64,000 nucleotides of DNA from Bryobacterales bacterium (GTDB taxonomy: Bacteria; Acidobacteriota; Terriglobia; Bryobacterales; Bryobacteraceae), in NCBI GenBank assembly GCA_020846745.1, contig JADLDI010000061.1, positions 62,001 through 126,000 of the forward strand, in the 5' to 3' direction. The notes below the pieces were generated by a model. It did no database searches, was not told the DNA's origin, and was given only the letters and a program-made list of their open reading frames with translations. The position numbers were made by a program, and so were the translations under genes. Below, one piece after another: positions 16,390 through 25,342 of this stretch; position 1 is the stretch's first letter, and each line of letters begins with the position of its first letter.

Positions 16390-18828
16390 CGGTCCATTGC
16401 CTGACGCGGGCAGGCGAATGCGTAGCTTGTCGGCTAAACCCAACACGCGCTGATACCATTCGACGGCCCTTGCCGCGCCTTGCTCGGCCTCCGCGCGGTA
16501 GCGCGCGTAGGCGCCGTGGACCACCTGCCAGAACCGGTTCTGCACCTGCCATAGGTTCATCGGGAACGGCAGTGCGTGGCAGATATCCGTCAGGTTATCG
16601 AGTTGCGCGAGCACTTCCAGATTGTCAGGGTCCTTAACCAGCTTTTCAGCAACTGCCTCCAGCGTCCGCCGGAACCGGAATTCGGCGGTTACGCCGTCGA
16701 TTTCGACTTCCGAATGCTTGGCTTCGTCCAGGATCTCCTGGATGCGGATGAGGTCGGCATCGGGCTTGGACAGCTCGACGAGCAGGTCCTCGTTCAGGGT
16801 GAACCCGATTGCGGCGACCAGGCGGGGCGGCAACGGGATATCGAGGTCGCCGACAAAGCGCGCCAGGGTGGAATGCTCGCGGTGCAGTTCGCGCATTTTC
16901 CAGGCGGCTTCATGGTCGGCGGAGGCGAGGATGCGGTTCACCACTCGCCGCTGTTCGTCGCGGAACAGCAGCCGGAGCGAGAACGTGCCATGACCGAAAT
17001 GCTTGTCGACGGAGCGGATCAGTTCCGGGATGTCGCCGCGATGGAGAATATCGTCGAACTCATCGTGGAGACGTTCATAGGCGTGGTGACCCTGAAATTC
17101 CCGGATCCCGCCAAAAATATTTTGATCGCCCAGGTGAAGCACTCCATAGCTGAACGTGGCGTGCTGTCCGGTGATCCGCGATTCGACGCGGACACGGCCA
17201 AGCGATAACTTGGTCTTGCCGCCCTGTAACACGGCGGCGTCTTCCTGCGTGACCATGTGACCGTAGATATCGCTGTTCTTGCTGTAGTCCTCAAACAGCG
17301 AACTGATGGCGTAGTGCGCCCCGACTTTGCCCAGGTCGACCATGGCGGGGCGGACATAACGGTCGTAGATCAGGCGTCCGTTGCCCTGCTCGGCGACATT
17401 GCTCGAAGCCTGTTCGAGACGCGACAGAAATTCCTCTTCGATGCCTTTGCGAAACACACGCTGCGCTAATTGAATGGCACGCCCCGCGTACTGCATCACC
17501 TGGACAGTTTCGATCCCCGAAAGGTCGTCGAAGAACCAGCCGCAGCTGGTGTACATCAGCATGGCGTGGCGCTGCAGCTCTAGAAGTTGCAGGGCGACGC
17601 TGCGCTGCACCTTGCTGAGCGGGCCGACGCCGTATGTGTCGAAGAAGCGGTTGAGGTTTTCTTCGGATCGATCGAGGATGACGTTGATGTATTCGTCGCG
17701 TGCGCCCCAGGGATCTTTGAGGAGCGCGGGGGCTTTACGGTCGTACCAGACGGCCAGATCGTCGCGCAGCCAGTCGAGCGCTTCACGTAAGGGCTTGCGC
17801 CAGTCCTGATTCCAGCCGGGCTTCATGCCGGAGTTGCAACCACAGTTCGACCGCCACCGCTCTACCCCGTGAATGCAGCTCCAGGAGCTGTTCTCGAAGA
17901 TCTGCGCCTCCGCCGTGGGCGGGTGCAATTCAAGAAACTCGCCGTAGTTGGTGAGCCGCGCGAGGTTCGATTCCTCAATGTGGTGGAGGCAATAGGCGAG
18001 TCCCATGTCGCCAAGCTTGCGGTGGTGCCCGTAGGTTTCGCCATCCGTGGCGATGTGCACGAGTTGACTCCAGGGGCGTGTGTCGTTAAACGCGCCGGCC
18101 AGCCGGTGGGCAAGGTCTTCGCCGCGCGTGAGCAGGTCTTCAAACGCGATGCCCCGGGAAATCGGTCCGTCATAGAAAAACACGGCGATGCGCCGGCCCG
18201 AAGGCAACGCGACCCAGTAGGGCATAGACGGATCGACGCGAGCGTCGCTTACGTCGTACCACTCTCCATCAGCGCCGCGAACACATTTCGCCTGGTAGGG
18301 CGACAGGACCGTGAACTTGACACCGAACTCGGTGAGAATGTCGAGCGTTTCGAGGTCGACGGCCGTTTCGGGCAACCACATACCTTCCGGGTCGCGCCCG
18401 AAGCGGTGCTGAAAATCACGAATGCCCCAGACAATCTGGGTCCGCTTATCGCGGGAGTTCGCCAACGGCAGGATGATGTGATTGTAGCCCTGCGCAATCG
18501 CGGAGCCGTGGCCGGAGAATCGGGCGCGGCTGGCCTTGTCGGCGGCAAGAATCGCACCGTAGGTTTCCGGGCTGGCCCATTCGAGCCAGGCGAGAAGAGT
18601 GGGTCCAAAGTTGAAACTAATTCGTGAATAGTTATTCACGACATGCAGAATCCGCTGTTCGCCGTCGAGTATTCGCGAAGCGGCGTTGGGTGCGTAGCAC
18701 TCCGCCGTAATCCGTTCATTCCAATCGTGATAAGGATACGCGGAATCCTGCAGTTCAATGAACTCAAGCCAGGGGTTCTCGCGCGGGGGCTGATAGAAGT
18801 GCCCATGCACGCATATGTATCGCTGCAC
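16384..18828 (-). CDS. Glycoside hydrolase family 57-like protein with DUF3536
   Basis: 814 residues, no signal peptide, so cytoplasmic. The GH57 motifs are visible: HGHFYQPP at residues 8-15, GMWLPETAVD with candidate nucleophile E154, and IATDGETYGHH with candidate acid/base D262. The long C-terminal half corresponds to DUF3536, which usually accompanies this subgroup. GH57 enzymes act on alpha-glucans (amylase, branching enzyme, amylopullulanase). The DUF3536 subgroup has no well-established substrate, so glycogen metabolism is inference. The gene stands alone on the minus strand, converging on GH28. Confidence 0.85.
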   Translation of the reverse strand: MQRYICVHGHFYQPPRENPWLEFIELQDSAYPYHDWNERITAECYAPNAASRILDGEQRILHVVNNYSRISFNFGPTLLAWLEWASPETYGAILAADKASRARFSGHGSAIAQGYNHIILPLANSRDKRTQIVWGIRDFQHRFGRDPEGMWLPETAVDLETLDILTEFGVKFTVLSPYQAKCVRGADGEWYDVSDARVDPSMPYWVALPSGRRIAVFFYDGPISRGIAFEDLLTRGEDLAHRLAGAFNDTRPWSQLVHIATDGETYGHHRKLGDMGLAYCLHHIEESNLARLTNYGEFLELHPPTAEAQIFENSSWSCIHGVERWRSNCGCNSGMKPGWNQDWRKPLREALDWLRDDLAVWYDRKAPALLKDPWGARDEYINVILDRSEENLNRFFDTYGVGPLSKVQRSVALQLLELQRHAMLMYTSCGWFFDDLSGIETVQVMQYAGRAIQLAQRVFRKGIEEEFLSRLEQASSNVAEQGNGRLIYDRYVRPAMVDLGKVGAHYAISSLFEDYSKNSDIYGHMVTQEDAAVLQGGKTKLSLGRVRVESRITGQHATFSYGVLHLGDQNIFGGIREFQGHHAYERLHDEFDDILHRGDIPELIRSVDKHFGHGTFSLRLLFRDEQRRVVNRILASADHEAAWKMRELHREHSTLARFVGDLDIPLPPRLVAAIGFTLNEDLLVELSKPDADLIRIQEILDEAKHSEVEIDGVTAEFRFRRTLEAVAEKLVKDPDNLEVLAQLDNLTDICHALPFPMNLWQVQNRFWQVVHGAYARYRAEAEQGAARAVEWYQRVLGLADKLRIRLPASGNGPL

Positions 18829-18900
18829 TGAAGAAGCTCTCTCTCCCTCTGCCGGACTATCGGAGCACGTCGGGTGCCACTTAATGAATCTGGACGCGTC

Positions 18901-21042
18901 CTATTTCTTAGACGCGGCCGGGAACGCTCTCCGCCAGAAATCGAACGGATTGCCAACCCAATTATCGAACGTCACGGCGGTATTGTGGGGAGCCTTCGGG
19001 GACATGCCGAATTCGTGGGGGACCTGCAATTCAGCGAGCAGCAGGTGGAAATCCTCACTTTGCTTACGGCTGACGTCGTCGGTGCCCACATGCACGCGGA
19101 GCAGGGGTTTCCACTTGTTCAGGCCGGGGGCGGCTGTGCGGGTGACAGTCCAGATGGAGTGGTCTTCGGCGTACTGGCGGTCGTGATTGTAGACCTTTTC
19201 GAAGATGACGCCGTCGCGGACGGTGCACATGCGTTCGGCGGTAAGCATGCCGCCGGCGAGCGCGGAGATGGAGCCGAACTGATCGAGGTTGCGGAAGCCG
19301 ATGTAAGCCGCGCCGTAACCGCCCATCGAATAGCCTTCGATGCCGCGCATTTCGCGTTTGGCGATGGTGCGGAACCTGGAATCGACGTGCGGGATCAGTT
19401 CTTTGACGATTACGGATTCAATGGGGTACTTGCCGTCCTTGGAATCGGTCCACTGGCTGACCTTAATGGGGTCGGTACAGGCGATCAGGATAAACGGCGG
19501 CGCCTGGCCGTTGCGAATGGCCTTGTCCAATCGTTCCATCACTGGGGTGGCGCCGGCAGGTCCGCCACCGAAGCCGTGGAGCCAGTAAACCACGGGATAC
19601 CGCGACTTACCTTTCTCGTACCCTGGCGGCAAATAGTAGAAGTAACCGGCTTTCGTTCCGGCTAACTTGCTATCGAAGGTTCCTAACTTCCATCCTTTCG
19701 CGGCTAACTGGTCGTCGAACTTAGGCACCCACGAGACCGGACCATAGTCGGCGGGCGGCCGGAAGGTGTACGCGATCTTGAGGTGCGGCGTTTCGATGCG
19801 GCGGCCTTTGTTGAGATGGCGGCCGTGCTGGAGGCTTTTGCCGTACATGGCGGCGGGTTGGTAGGAGGATAGGTGAAGGGCGGCGAGCGCACCGGAGGTG
19901 AGCAGCGTGCGTTCCACGGGGTGGGCGTCGCGGTGGTTCAAAACCAGGTCTTCAAAGTGATGAACCGTCGCGGCGAAGTGGTTATAAGGATAGCGGCGGC
20001 GCAGTTCCTGGGGAACGCGGACGGCATCGCTCGGAGTCCAATACGACGGGAGCACTACAGGGTCCGATCCGCCTTTGACCTGGGCGGCGAGGGCGCGGCC
20101 TTTGATGGATCCGTTGAGGCGGAAGACGGCAACCTGGAGTCCGCTGATGTATTCAAGGACGAAGGCGATCGGATCTTCGGCTTTTGCTTTTAGAGAATCG
20201 ATGTTCGTCGCGGCGGCCGTGGCCAGCAGGTGAGCGGACCAATCGGTGGCGGCCACCCAATCCCAAACGGCGTTGCGTTCGAAGCACTGGACGGCGGCGA
20301 TGCCGGTTTCACCACCGGGCCGGCGCTCGATGAGGCTTTGCATGCTTTCGAGCGCGTGGAAGCCGTAGGAATCCTTGCTATCGAAGAAGTCGGCGGACCA
20401 GGTTGTGACGACGCGTTCGAGAGGGAGGGTGGGGTCGAGTTGGATATTCGCCGCGCGCGAGATGGGTTCGACGCTCCCAGCCATCAACGGAACGTTGAGA
20501 GCTTTGGTCTGATCGTACATCCACTTCGCTTTATCCCAGTCGTAGGAGAAATGTTTGTCGATGAAGACGGGGCAGACCTGTCCGGTTTCGCGGAAGACGT
20601 CGATTACTTGTTTGAAAAACTCATAGCGCGGGTATAGTTTTTGACCGAGGGCGTTGTACGGATAAGCGCCGTGTTCGCAGATGAGAAAGATGCCGTCGAC
20701 GGCCAACTGCCGCGCGCCGATGGAGGTGTTAGAGACGAGGGTAAGGGCTTCCCGAATACTGGGGACAATGCGGAAACCGTGTTTCGCGGCGAGGTCGCGG
20801 CTCATATCCTCGTCCGGCACCTGGTCCGTATACATGGTGGCGAGTTTGAGGCGCGACGGCCGCGGTTCGCCGTTCCAGTAATACCCGTTCAGGACCTTGC
20901 CGACGATCGCGTCCGCATGGGAACCGGGGCGGTACTCGCTGATCAGCGCCGCGACACGCTTCGGCCCGCCGGCGAAGGCGGAAAGGAGCGGTGTGGCGGC
21001 TGTAGATAGCAGACCACGGCGGGTCATGCGGGGGAAAGGCAT
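18901..21042 (-). CDS. Fusion of Rossmann-like (Gfo/Idh/MocA-like) domain and esterase D/CE1-type hydrolase
   Basis: 713 residues with a twin-arginine signal (MTRRGLLSTAATPLLSAFAG; an inner ATG at 21027 is an alternative start). Residues about 25-480 begin KRVAALISEYRPGSHAD and resemble a Gfo/Idh/MocA-type Rossmann fold, though the usual EKP motif is missing. From about residue 490 an esterase follows: YFYYLPPGYEKGKSRYPVVY, WLHGFGGG, nucleophile elbow GYSMGG (Ser572), an aspartate in VGTDDVS and a histidine in KAPHNT (about His686). This is the layout of feruloyl or acetyl esterases of the Esterase_phd/CE1 type. The two halves in one chain suggest a deacylation step on a surface carbohydrate. 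The gene diverges from a Gfo/Idh/MocA gene. Confidence 0.75.
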   Translation of the reverse strand: MPFPRMTRRGLLSTAATPLLSAFAGGPKRVAALISEYRPGSHADAIVGKVLNGYYWNGEPRPSRLKLATMYTDQVPDEDMSRDLAAKHGFRIVPSIREALTLVSNTSIGARQLAVDGIFLICEHGAYPYNALGQKLYPRYEFFKQVIDVFRETGQVCPVFIDKHFSYDWDKAKWMYDQTKALNVPLMAGSVEPISRAANIQLDPTLPLERVVTTWSADFFDSKDSYGFHALESMQSLIERRPGGETGIAAVQCFERNAVWDWVAATDWSAHLLATAAATNIDSLKAKAEDPIAFVLEYISGLQVAVFRLNGSIKGRALAAQVKGGSDPVVLPSYWTPSDAVRVPQELRRRYPYNHFAATVHHFEDLVLNHRDAHPVERTLLTSGALAALHLSSYQPAAMYGKSLQHGRHLNKGRRIETPHLKIAYTFRPPADYGPVSWVPKFDDQLAAKGWKLGTFDSKLAGTKAGYFYYLPPGYEKGKSRYPVVYWLHGFGGGPAGATPVMERLDKAIRNGQAPPFILIACTDPIKVSQWTDSKDGKYPIESVIVKELIPHVDSRFRTIAKREMRGIEGYSMGGYGAAYIGFRNLDQFGSISALAGGMLTAERMCTVRDGVIFEKVYNHDRQYAEDHSIWTVTRTAAPGLNKWKPLLRVHVGTDDVSRKQSEDFHLLLAELQVPHEFGMSPKAPHNTAVTFDNWVGNPFDFWRRAFPAASKK

Positions 21043-21087
21043 TTCCCGATTCTACTGCGGAGGGTTTGCAAAGGGGCGCTCAGTTCT

Positions 21088-21101
21088 GCGTGATATCACG
21101 C
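21088..21101. promoter_or_regulatory. Perfect 14-bp palindrome (candidate operator) between divergent genes
   Basis: GCGTGATATCACGC is a complete 14-base palindrome in the 102-base gap between the esterase-fusion gene and the divergent Gfo/Idh/MocA gene, 46 bases before the first and 44 before the second start. Size and position fit a dimeric repressor site of the LacI, GntR or TetR sort. No such regulator gene is adjacent. Confidence 0.4.
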
Positions 21102-21144
21102 TACAGGTTTTCGGCAGCTAACGATTCGGCATATCATAAGGCTC

Positions 21145-22431
21145 ATGAACGGAACACGGCGTGTCTTCATGTCGGCAGCGGCCGCGGCGGCTGCCTCGGG
21201 TCGCATTTTGGGCGCAAACGAGCGCGTCAATCTAGTGGTGATCGGTGTGGGCGGGCGCGGGACAGCGCATGTCCGGTCCTATAACGGGCTGAAGGATTCC
21301 TGTAATATCGTCGGCGTTTGCGACGTGAATCAGGCGGCGCGCGAACGGGCTTCGGCGCTGGTGACGTCGAGCGGCGCGCCGAAGCCGAAAGAGTATAACG
21401 ACATGCGCGAGGTGTTTGCCGACAAGTCGGTGGATGCCGTTTCGATGGCGACGCCGAATCACTGGCACGCGCTCGGCACCGTTTGGGCCTGCCAGGCCGG
21501 CAAAGATGTCTATGTCGAGAAGCCGGCCTCTCATAACTGCTTTGAGGCGGACCGGATGGTGGACGCGGCGCGAAAGTACAACCGGATGGTCCAGATCGGC
21601 ACGCAATCGCGCTCTTCACCCAATATCCGCAAGGCCATGGAACTGCTGCAGCAGGGGGTAATCGGCAAAGTGTACATGGCGAAGGGGCTCTGCTTTAAGC
21701 GCCGCGTCAGCATCGGCAAAAAGCCCGACATGCCGGTGCCGCCGGGTATCGATTGGGATAAGTTCCTCGGCCCGGCGCCCATGCGGCCGTTCAACGAGAA
21801 CCGCTTCAAGTACAACTGGCACTGGTTCTGGGACACCGGCAACGGCGACCTCGGTAACCAGGGAGTCCACCAGATGGACATCGCCCTGTGGGGCCTCGGC
21901 GTGAATGAACTGCCGAACTCTGTGGTGTCGACGGGCGGCAAGTATGTTTACGACGACGACCAGGAAACGCCGAACACGCAGATTGCGACCTTCGATTACG
22001 GCCCGCGCGAATTGGTGTTTGAGGTGCGCGGACTGCTGACCGGATCAGAGGGCGCCGAAAAGGGCGTCAAGGTCGGGAACCTCTTCTATGGATCTGACGG
22101 CTACATGGTTTTGAACGGCGGCGCGTTCCAGGTCTACAAGGGCGAAAAGGGCGAGTTGGCGATGGAAGAAAACCCCGGCCGCGGCGGCGATGGCAATCAC
22201 ATGAAGAACTTCCTCGATGCGGTGAAATCGCGCAACCGGGAATCGCTGAACGCCGAAGTCGCCACCGGAATCACGTCGGCCAAACTGTGCCACTTGGCGA
22301 ACATCAGCTACAGGCTGAGGCGGATGCTGCCGGTAGACAGCAAAGCGGGTAAGTTCGTGAAAGACGCCGAAGCGAACGCCATGCTGACGCGCCATTACCG
22401 GGCGCCGTATGTAGTGCCGGAACGCGTGTAG
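21145..22431 (+). CDS. Gfo/Idh/MocA family oxidoreductase, Tat-exported
   Basis: 428 residues. The N-terminus has arginines followed by an alanine-rich core (NGTRRVFMSAAAAAAASGRI), a Tat-type signal. The Rossmann domain begins VNLVVIGVGGRGTAHVRSY (glycine motif G-x-G-G-R-G), and VYVEKPASHN carries the EKP motif. The C-terminal segment WHWFWDTGNGDLGNQGVHQMD is the classic middle motif of the exported Acidobacteria/Planctomycetes subgroup. Such enzymes are NAD(P)-dependent dehydrogenases or hydrolases acting on sugars; the substrate is unknown. A -10-like TATCAT lies seven bases before the ATG and no Shine-Dalgarno site is visible, so the mRNA may be leaderless. Confidence 0.88.
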   Translation: MNGTRRVFMSAAAAAAASGRILGANERVNLVVIGVGGRGTAHVRSYNGLKDSCNIVGVCDVNQAARERASALVTSSGAPKPKEYNDMREVFADKSVDAVSMATPNHWHALGTVWACQAGKDVYVEKPASHNCFEADRMVDAARKYNRMVQIGTQSRSSPNIRKAMELLQQGVIGKVYMAKGLCFKRRVSIGKKPDMPVPPGIDWDKFLGPAPMRPFNENRFKYNWHWFWDTGNGDLGNQGVHQMDIALWGLGVNELPNSVVSTGGKYVYDDDQETPNTQIATFDYGPRELVFEVRGLLTGSEGAEKGVKVGNLFYGSDGYMVLNGGAFQVYKGEKGELAMEENPGRGGDGNHMKNFLDAVKSRNRESLNAEVATGITSAKLCHLANISYRLRRMLPVDSKAGKFVKDAEANAMLTRHYRAPYVVPERV

Positions 22432-22564
22432 GACGGAGCGCTTTCGGCCCCCCGTATGAAGGTGCGACGAACCGTTCCCAAAGCCTCCCTCGGCCCCTCC
22501 GCCGAACCCCTTTTCCTCGTCCTCACAGCCAAAGTGGCGGAGTAGTGAACGACAATAGTAGGGA

Positions 22565-23392
22565 ATGATCGTTGAAATCGAAGGCGTCCCACTGCACCTG
22601 GCGCATGCCGACGAGTTGCCGGCGCGCTGGGTGGGGCAGGAAGAAGTGATGCGGCAGTTGCTGGCCGCGTGGCTGGTGCTCGATCCGGCCGACCTGCCCA
22701 TGAACCCGCGCCTGATCGGCAAACCCGGCGTCGGCAAAACGACGCTCGCGTATGCGGCTGCCGCCCGCTTAGGCCGCGAAATCTACATCATGCAGGCCAC
22801 CGTCGACACGCGGCCGGAGGATCTCATCGTCACCCCCGTCATCGAAGGCGAACGCAAACTCCGCTATGTCGCCTCGCCGCTGGTCACCGCCATGCTCAAG
22901 GGCGGCGTGGCTATCGTCGACGAGGGCAACCGCATGTCCGAAAAGTCTTGGGCCTCGCTCGCGCCGCTGCTCGACAACCGGCGCTATGTCGAGTCCATCG
23001 CCGCCGGCATCAAGATCAAAGCCCATCCCAACTTCCGCCTCGTCGCCACCATGAACGACGACGCCTCCACCTTCGACTTGCCCGAATACATTCAGTCGCG
23101 CTTGCAGCCCCAAATCCTTATCGATTTCCCCGACCGCGACGAAGAGCACGAAATCCTCAAAGAAAATCTGCCGTTTGGGGAAGACGAAATCCTGCAGTAT
23201 GTCACCGACTTTCTGCAGATGGCGCACGCCAACGAAGAGCGCTATTCCGCACGCGACGGCATCAACATCGCGCGGTATGCGATGAAACTGCGAGCAGCGT
23301 ACGACCGGCCAATGCCGGTCCGCGAAGCCTTGCACACCGCCATCCTCGAAACTCTCGGCGGCGAGGCCCTGCGGTATGTCCCGCGAGTTTGA
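22565..23392 (+). CDS. MoxR-type AAA+ ATPase
   Basis: 275 residues, cytoplasmic. Walker A is GKPGVGKTT at 52-60, Walker B GGVAIVDEGN around 113-122, and sensor 1 lies in LVATMNDDAS. The sequence between them (LRYVASPLVTAMLKGG) and the pore-type insert fit the MoxR/RavA branch of AAA+ chaperones, which help mature or activate partner complexes. It overlaps the downstream 608-residue gene by 17 bases, so the two are translationally coupled and probably form one machine. There is no von Willebrand A-domain gene next to it, which is unusual for MoxR. The start ATG is chosen because the domain begins promptly; the GGGA just before it is too close to be a good ribosome site. Confidence 0.85.
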   Translation: MIVEIEGVPLHLAHADELPARWVGQEEVMRQLLAAWLVLDPADLPMNPRLIGKPGVGKTTLAYAAAARLGREIYIMQATVDTRPEDLIVTPVIEGERKLRYVASPLVTAMLKGGVAIVDEGNRMSEKSWASLAPLLDNRRYVESIAAGIKIKAHPNFRLVATMNDDASTFDLPEYIQSRLQPQILIDFPDRDEEHEILKENLPFGEDEILQYVTDFLQMAHANEERYSARDGINIARYAMKLRAAYDRPMPVREALHTAILETLGGEALRYVPRV

Positions 23393-25202
23393 CGCTGTCC
23401 CCGATTTCGCAAGCCTGGTCCGTGGGCACATCACTTACCTGCCCGTGGCGCCCGGACGGCTCGAGTTCGCCATGGCCGTCCGTCGCCATATTATTCACGA
23501 ACGCCCGCGCGTGGTGGCTGTCGAGTTACCCGTCTCCCTCGAACGGCACTACTTGGAAGCGGTGCGGCGCCTCCCTGAGATATCCATCCTCGTCTATCCG
23601 AAGGACGACGACGATGAGGCGGGCGTCTATGTCCCGATCGAACCGGCCGACCCGTTTACGGAAGCCATCCGAAGCGCCATCGAAGTCGGCGCGGAGATCG
23701 TCTTCTTAGAACCCGACATCGCCGAGCGCCCTCACTTACCCGAAGTCTATCCGGACCCCTACGCCATCCAACATATCGGGCTCGACCGCTATGTCGAGGC
23801 CTACCGTGTCCATCCCGTTCCGCGCACCGACGAAATCGCCGCCCATGCCGCCGGCATGGCCTGGAAGTTACAGGGGACCGATCCGTTCGCGCCAACGCTG
23901 GCCGTAGTATCGCTGAACCTGCTCGATGCCGTGTTGGATGCCATGGAGACGCCGCAGGATGAGCCTCGCCGGCGTAAGAGCCGAATGGTGGACTTAGTCA
24001 ATGCCCATCCGGCATGCCTAGCTGAGATCACCATGGAGTACCCGTTCCTCCAGGAACGCTACGAACGTTACCGCACCTATTTCTGCGACGAAAAGCTGGT
24101 AGACCGTCCACGGGCGCAACTGGCGCTGTTCAAGGAAGCCGAAGCTGTCTACGAAAAAAACACCGGCGACAAAGTGGTCCACTGGCAACGAAAGTTACTG
24201 GCACGCTACACCCGCAACCTGGCACACTTATCCGGCGACTTAGTGGCTTCGCTCTTTGATATCACCACCGCCGCACGCTCGATTGTCGACGACAACTATG
24301 CCTGGGAAGTGTGGGATATGGCCAACCGCTACCCCTTCCAGCGCGAGGTCTCCGAACTGGAAACCGTCAGGATCAGCGGCGAAGAGGTCTGGATCCGCAC
24401 CAAGAAAATGAAGATCCGGCGCCGGCTGCCCCGCCCCAAGCAACGGCTGATGCCCCGGTCGCTCAAGCAGCACCAAAAGGAGTCACGGCCCGGCGAATGG
24501 GCCGAACAGTTAGACGGCAATTCCATTTGTTCGTACCCGCCGGAAGATCTGATCGTTGAAGATTACGGCAGCTTTCTCAAGCAAAAGGCAAAAACGATGC
24601 TGACCGAAGAGCGCCAGCGCATCGAACCTTTTCTGGCCTCGTTGATGGACGGAATCGACGTGCGCGAGACCGTCCGCAACTGGCACTTAGGCAAGATTTA
24701 TGTCAAGCACCTGGAGCGGTTGTCGGGCGATGTCGGGGCGGTAATCGTCATCTTCGACCCCGACCACGACAACCGCTACCCGTACATGACCACCTGGCTC
24801 GGCGAGCACCAGAACGAATCCGACATGGCCTTCTATGCCACCGACCCGTTCGCCAACATGGTGGGCCCAGGTATCGGCCGCGGCGAGTATGGCGGGTTCC
24901 TGATGACACGGCCGCCCCGGCGCATGATGGACGTTTGGTCAGACCCCGACTACGACTATGCCGATTCCAAACCCGAACGGCTGTTGCTCGCCGCGCTGGA
25001 TTACTCCCGCGAACGGCACATCGTCTACGTCGCCGCCCGCCCGCCAAGGTCCATCTTCCGCTCCGTCGCCGCGCACATGAACCGTAAGATCGTCTATATC
25101 CCCATCGGCCAGTTAGGTTCGCCTAAGTTGAAAAAGCTGCGCGTCGTGCACGTACTGGATGGTTACGAACGGCGAAAGTCGGCAAAAGACTACATCTGGT
25201 AG
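23376..25202 (+). CDS. MoxR-partner protein of unknown family (possible distant DUF5682/TraB-like relative)
   Basis: 608 residues with no signal peptide or membrane span. It starts inside the end of the MoxR gene. The first 170 residues read HITYLPVAPGRLEFAMAVRR, then ERPRVVAVELPVSLERH, then PFTEAIRSAIEVGAEIVFLE. This order (conserved histidine, 'he who holds the ligand' helix, ERP-x-V-x-VELP strand, later strand with a reset on an acidic loop) resembles the opening of DUF5682 and TraB/GumN-type proteins, where DUF5682 is also partnered by MoxR ATPases. A very basic stretch (MKIRRRLPRPKQRLMPRSLK) sits around residues 345-365. The C-terminal part has GAVIVIFDPDHDN and GRGEYGGFLMTRPPRRMMD, not recognised. 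Function unknown; family link is an inference by eye. Confidence 0.7.
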   Translation: MSREFDAVPDFASLVRGHITYLPVAPGRLEFAMAVRRHIIHERPRVVAVELPVSLERHYLEAVRRLPEISILVYPKDDDDEAGVYVPIEPADPFTEAIRSAIEVGAEIVFLEPDIAERPHLPEVYPDPYAIQHIGLDRYVEAYRVHPVPRTDEIAAHAAGMAWKLQGTDPFAPTLAVVSLNLLDAVLDAMETPQDEPRRRKSRMVDLVNAHPACLAEITMEYPFLQERYERYRTYFCDEKLVDRPRAQLALFKEAEAVYEKNTGDKVVHWQRKLLARYTRNLAHLSGDLVASLFDITTAARSIVDDNYAWEVWDMANRYPFQREVSELETVRISGEEVWIRTKKMKIRRRLPRPKQRLMPRSLKQHQKESRPGEWAEQLDGNSICSYPPEDLIVEDYGSFLKQKAKTMLTEERQRIEPFLASLMDGIDVRETVRNWHLGKIYVKHLERLSGDVGAVIVIFDPDHDNRYPYMTTWLGEHQNESDMAFYATDPFANMVGPGIGRGEYGGFLMTRPPRRMMDVWSDPDYDYADSKPERLLLAALDYSRERHIVYVAARPPRSIFRSVAAHMNRKIVYIPIGQLGSPKLKKLRVVHVLDGYERRKSAKDYIW

Positions 25203-25225
25203 GTAGCGCAAGGTAGGTAGCGCAT
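25198..25225. repeat. Two tandem copies of a 14-bp unit at the end of the 608-residue gene
   Basis: GGTAGGTAGCGCAA is followed at once by GGTAGGTAGCGCAT, differing only in the last base. The first copy contains the stop codon of the preceding gene. Just beyond, TTGCCGGGC (25248-25256) and GCCCGGCAA (25306-25314) form a 9-bp inverted repeat with a 49-base spacer. Confidence 0.6.
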
Positions 25226-25342
25226 GGTAGTTGGCGGAAGCTTCAGCTTGCCGGGCCGGAATTCCAGCCGTCCATCACGAACTCCCCCCGGCGATCGGCT
25301 CGCCCGCCCGGCAACGCCACTACATTAGTAAGCTAAAAACAC

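Noticed and set aside
23376..25202. The 608-residue gene as an ordinary MoxR-associated vWA protein
   Set aside because: No MIDAS motif (D-x-S-x-S) is seen, so the vWA assignment is not supported.
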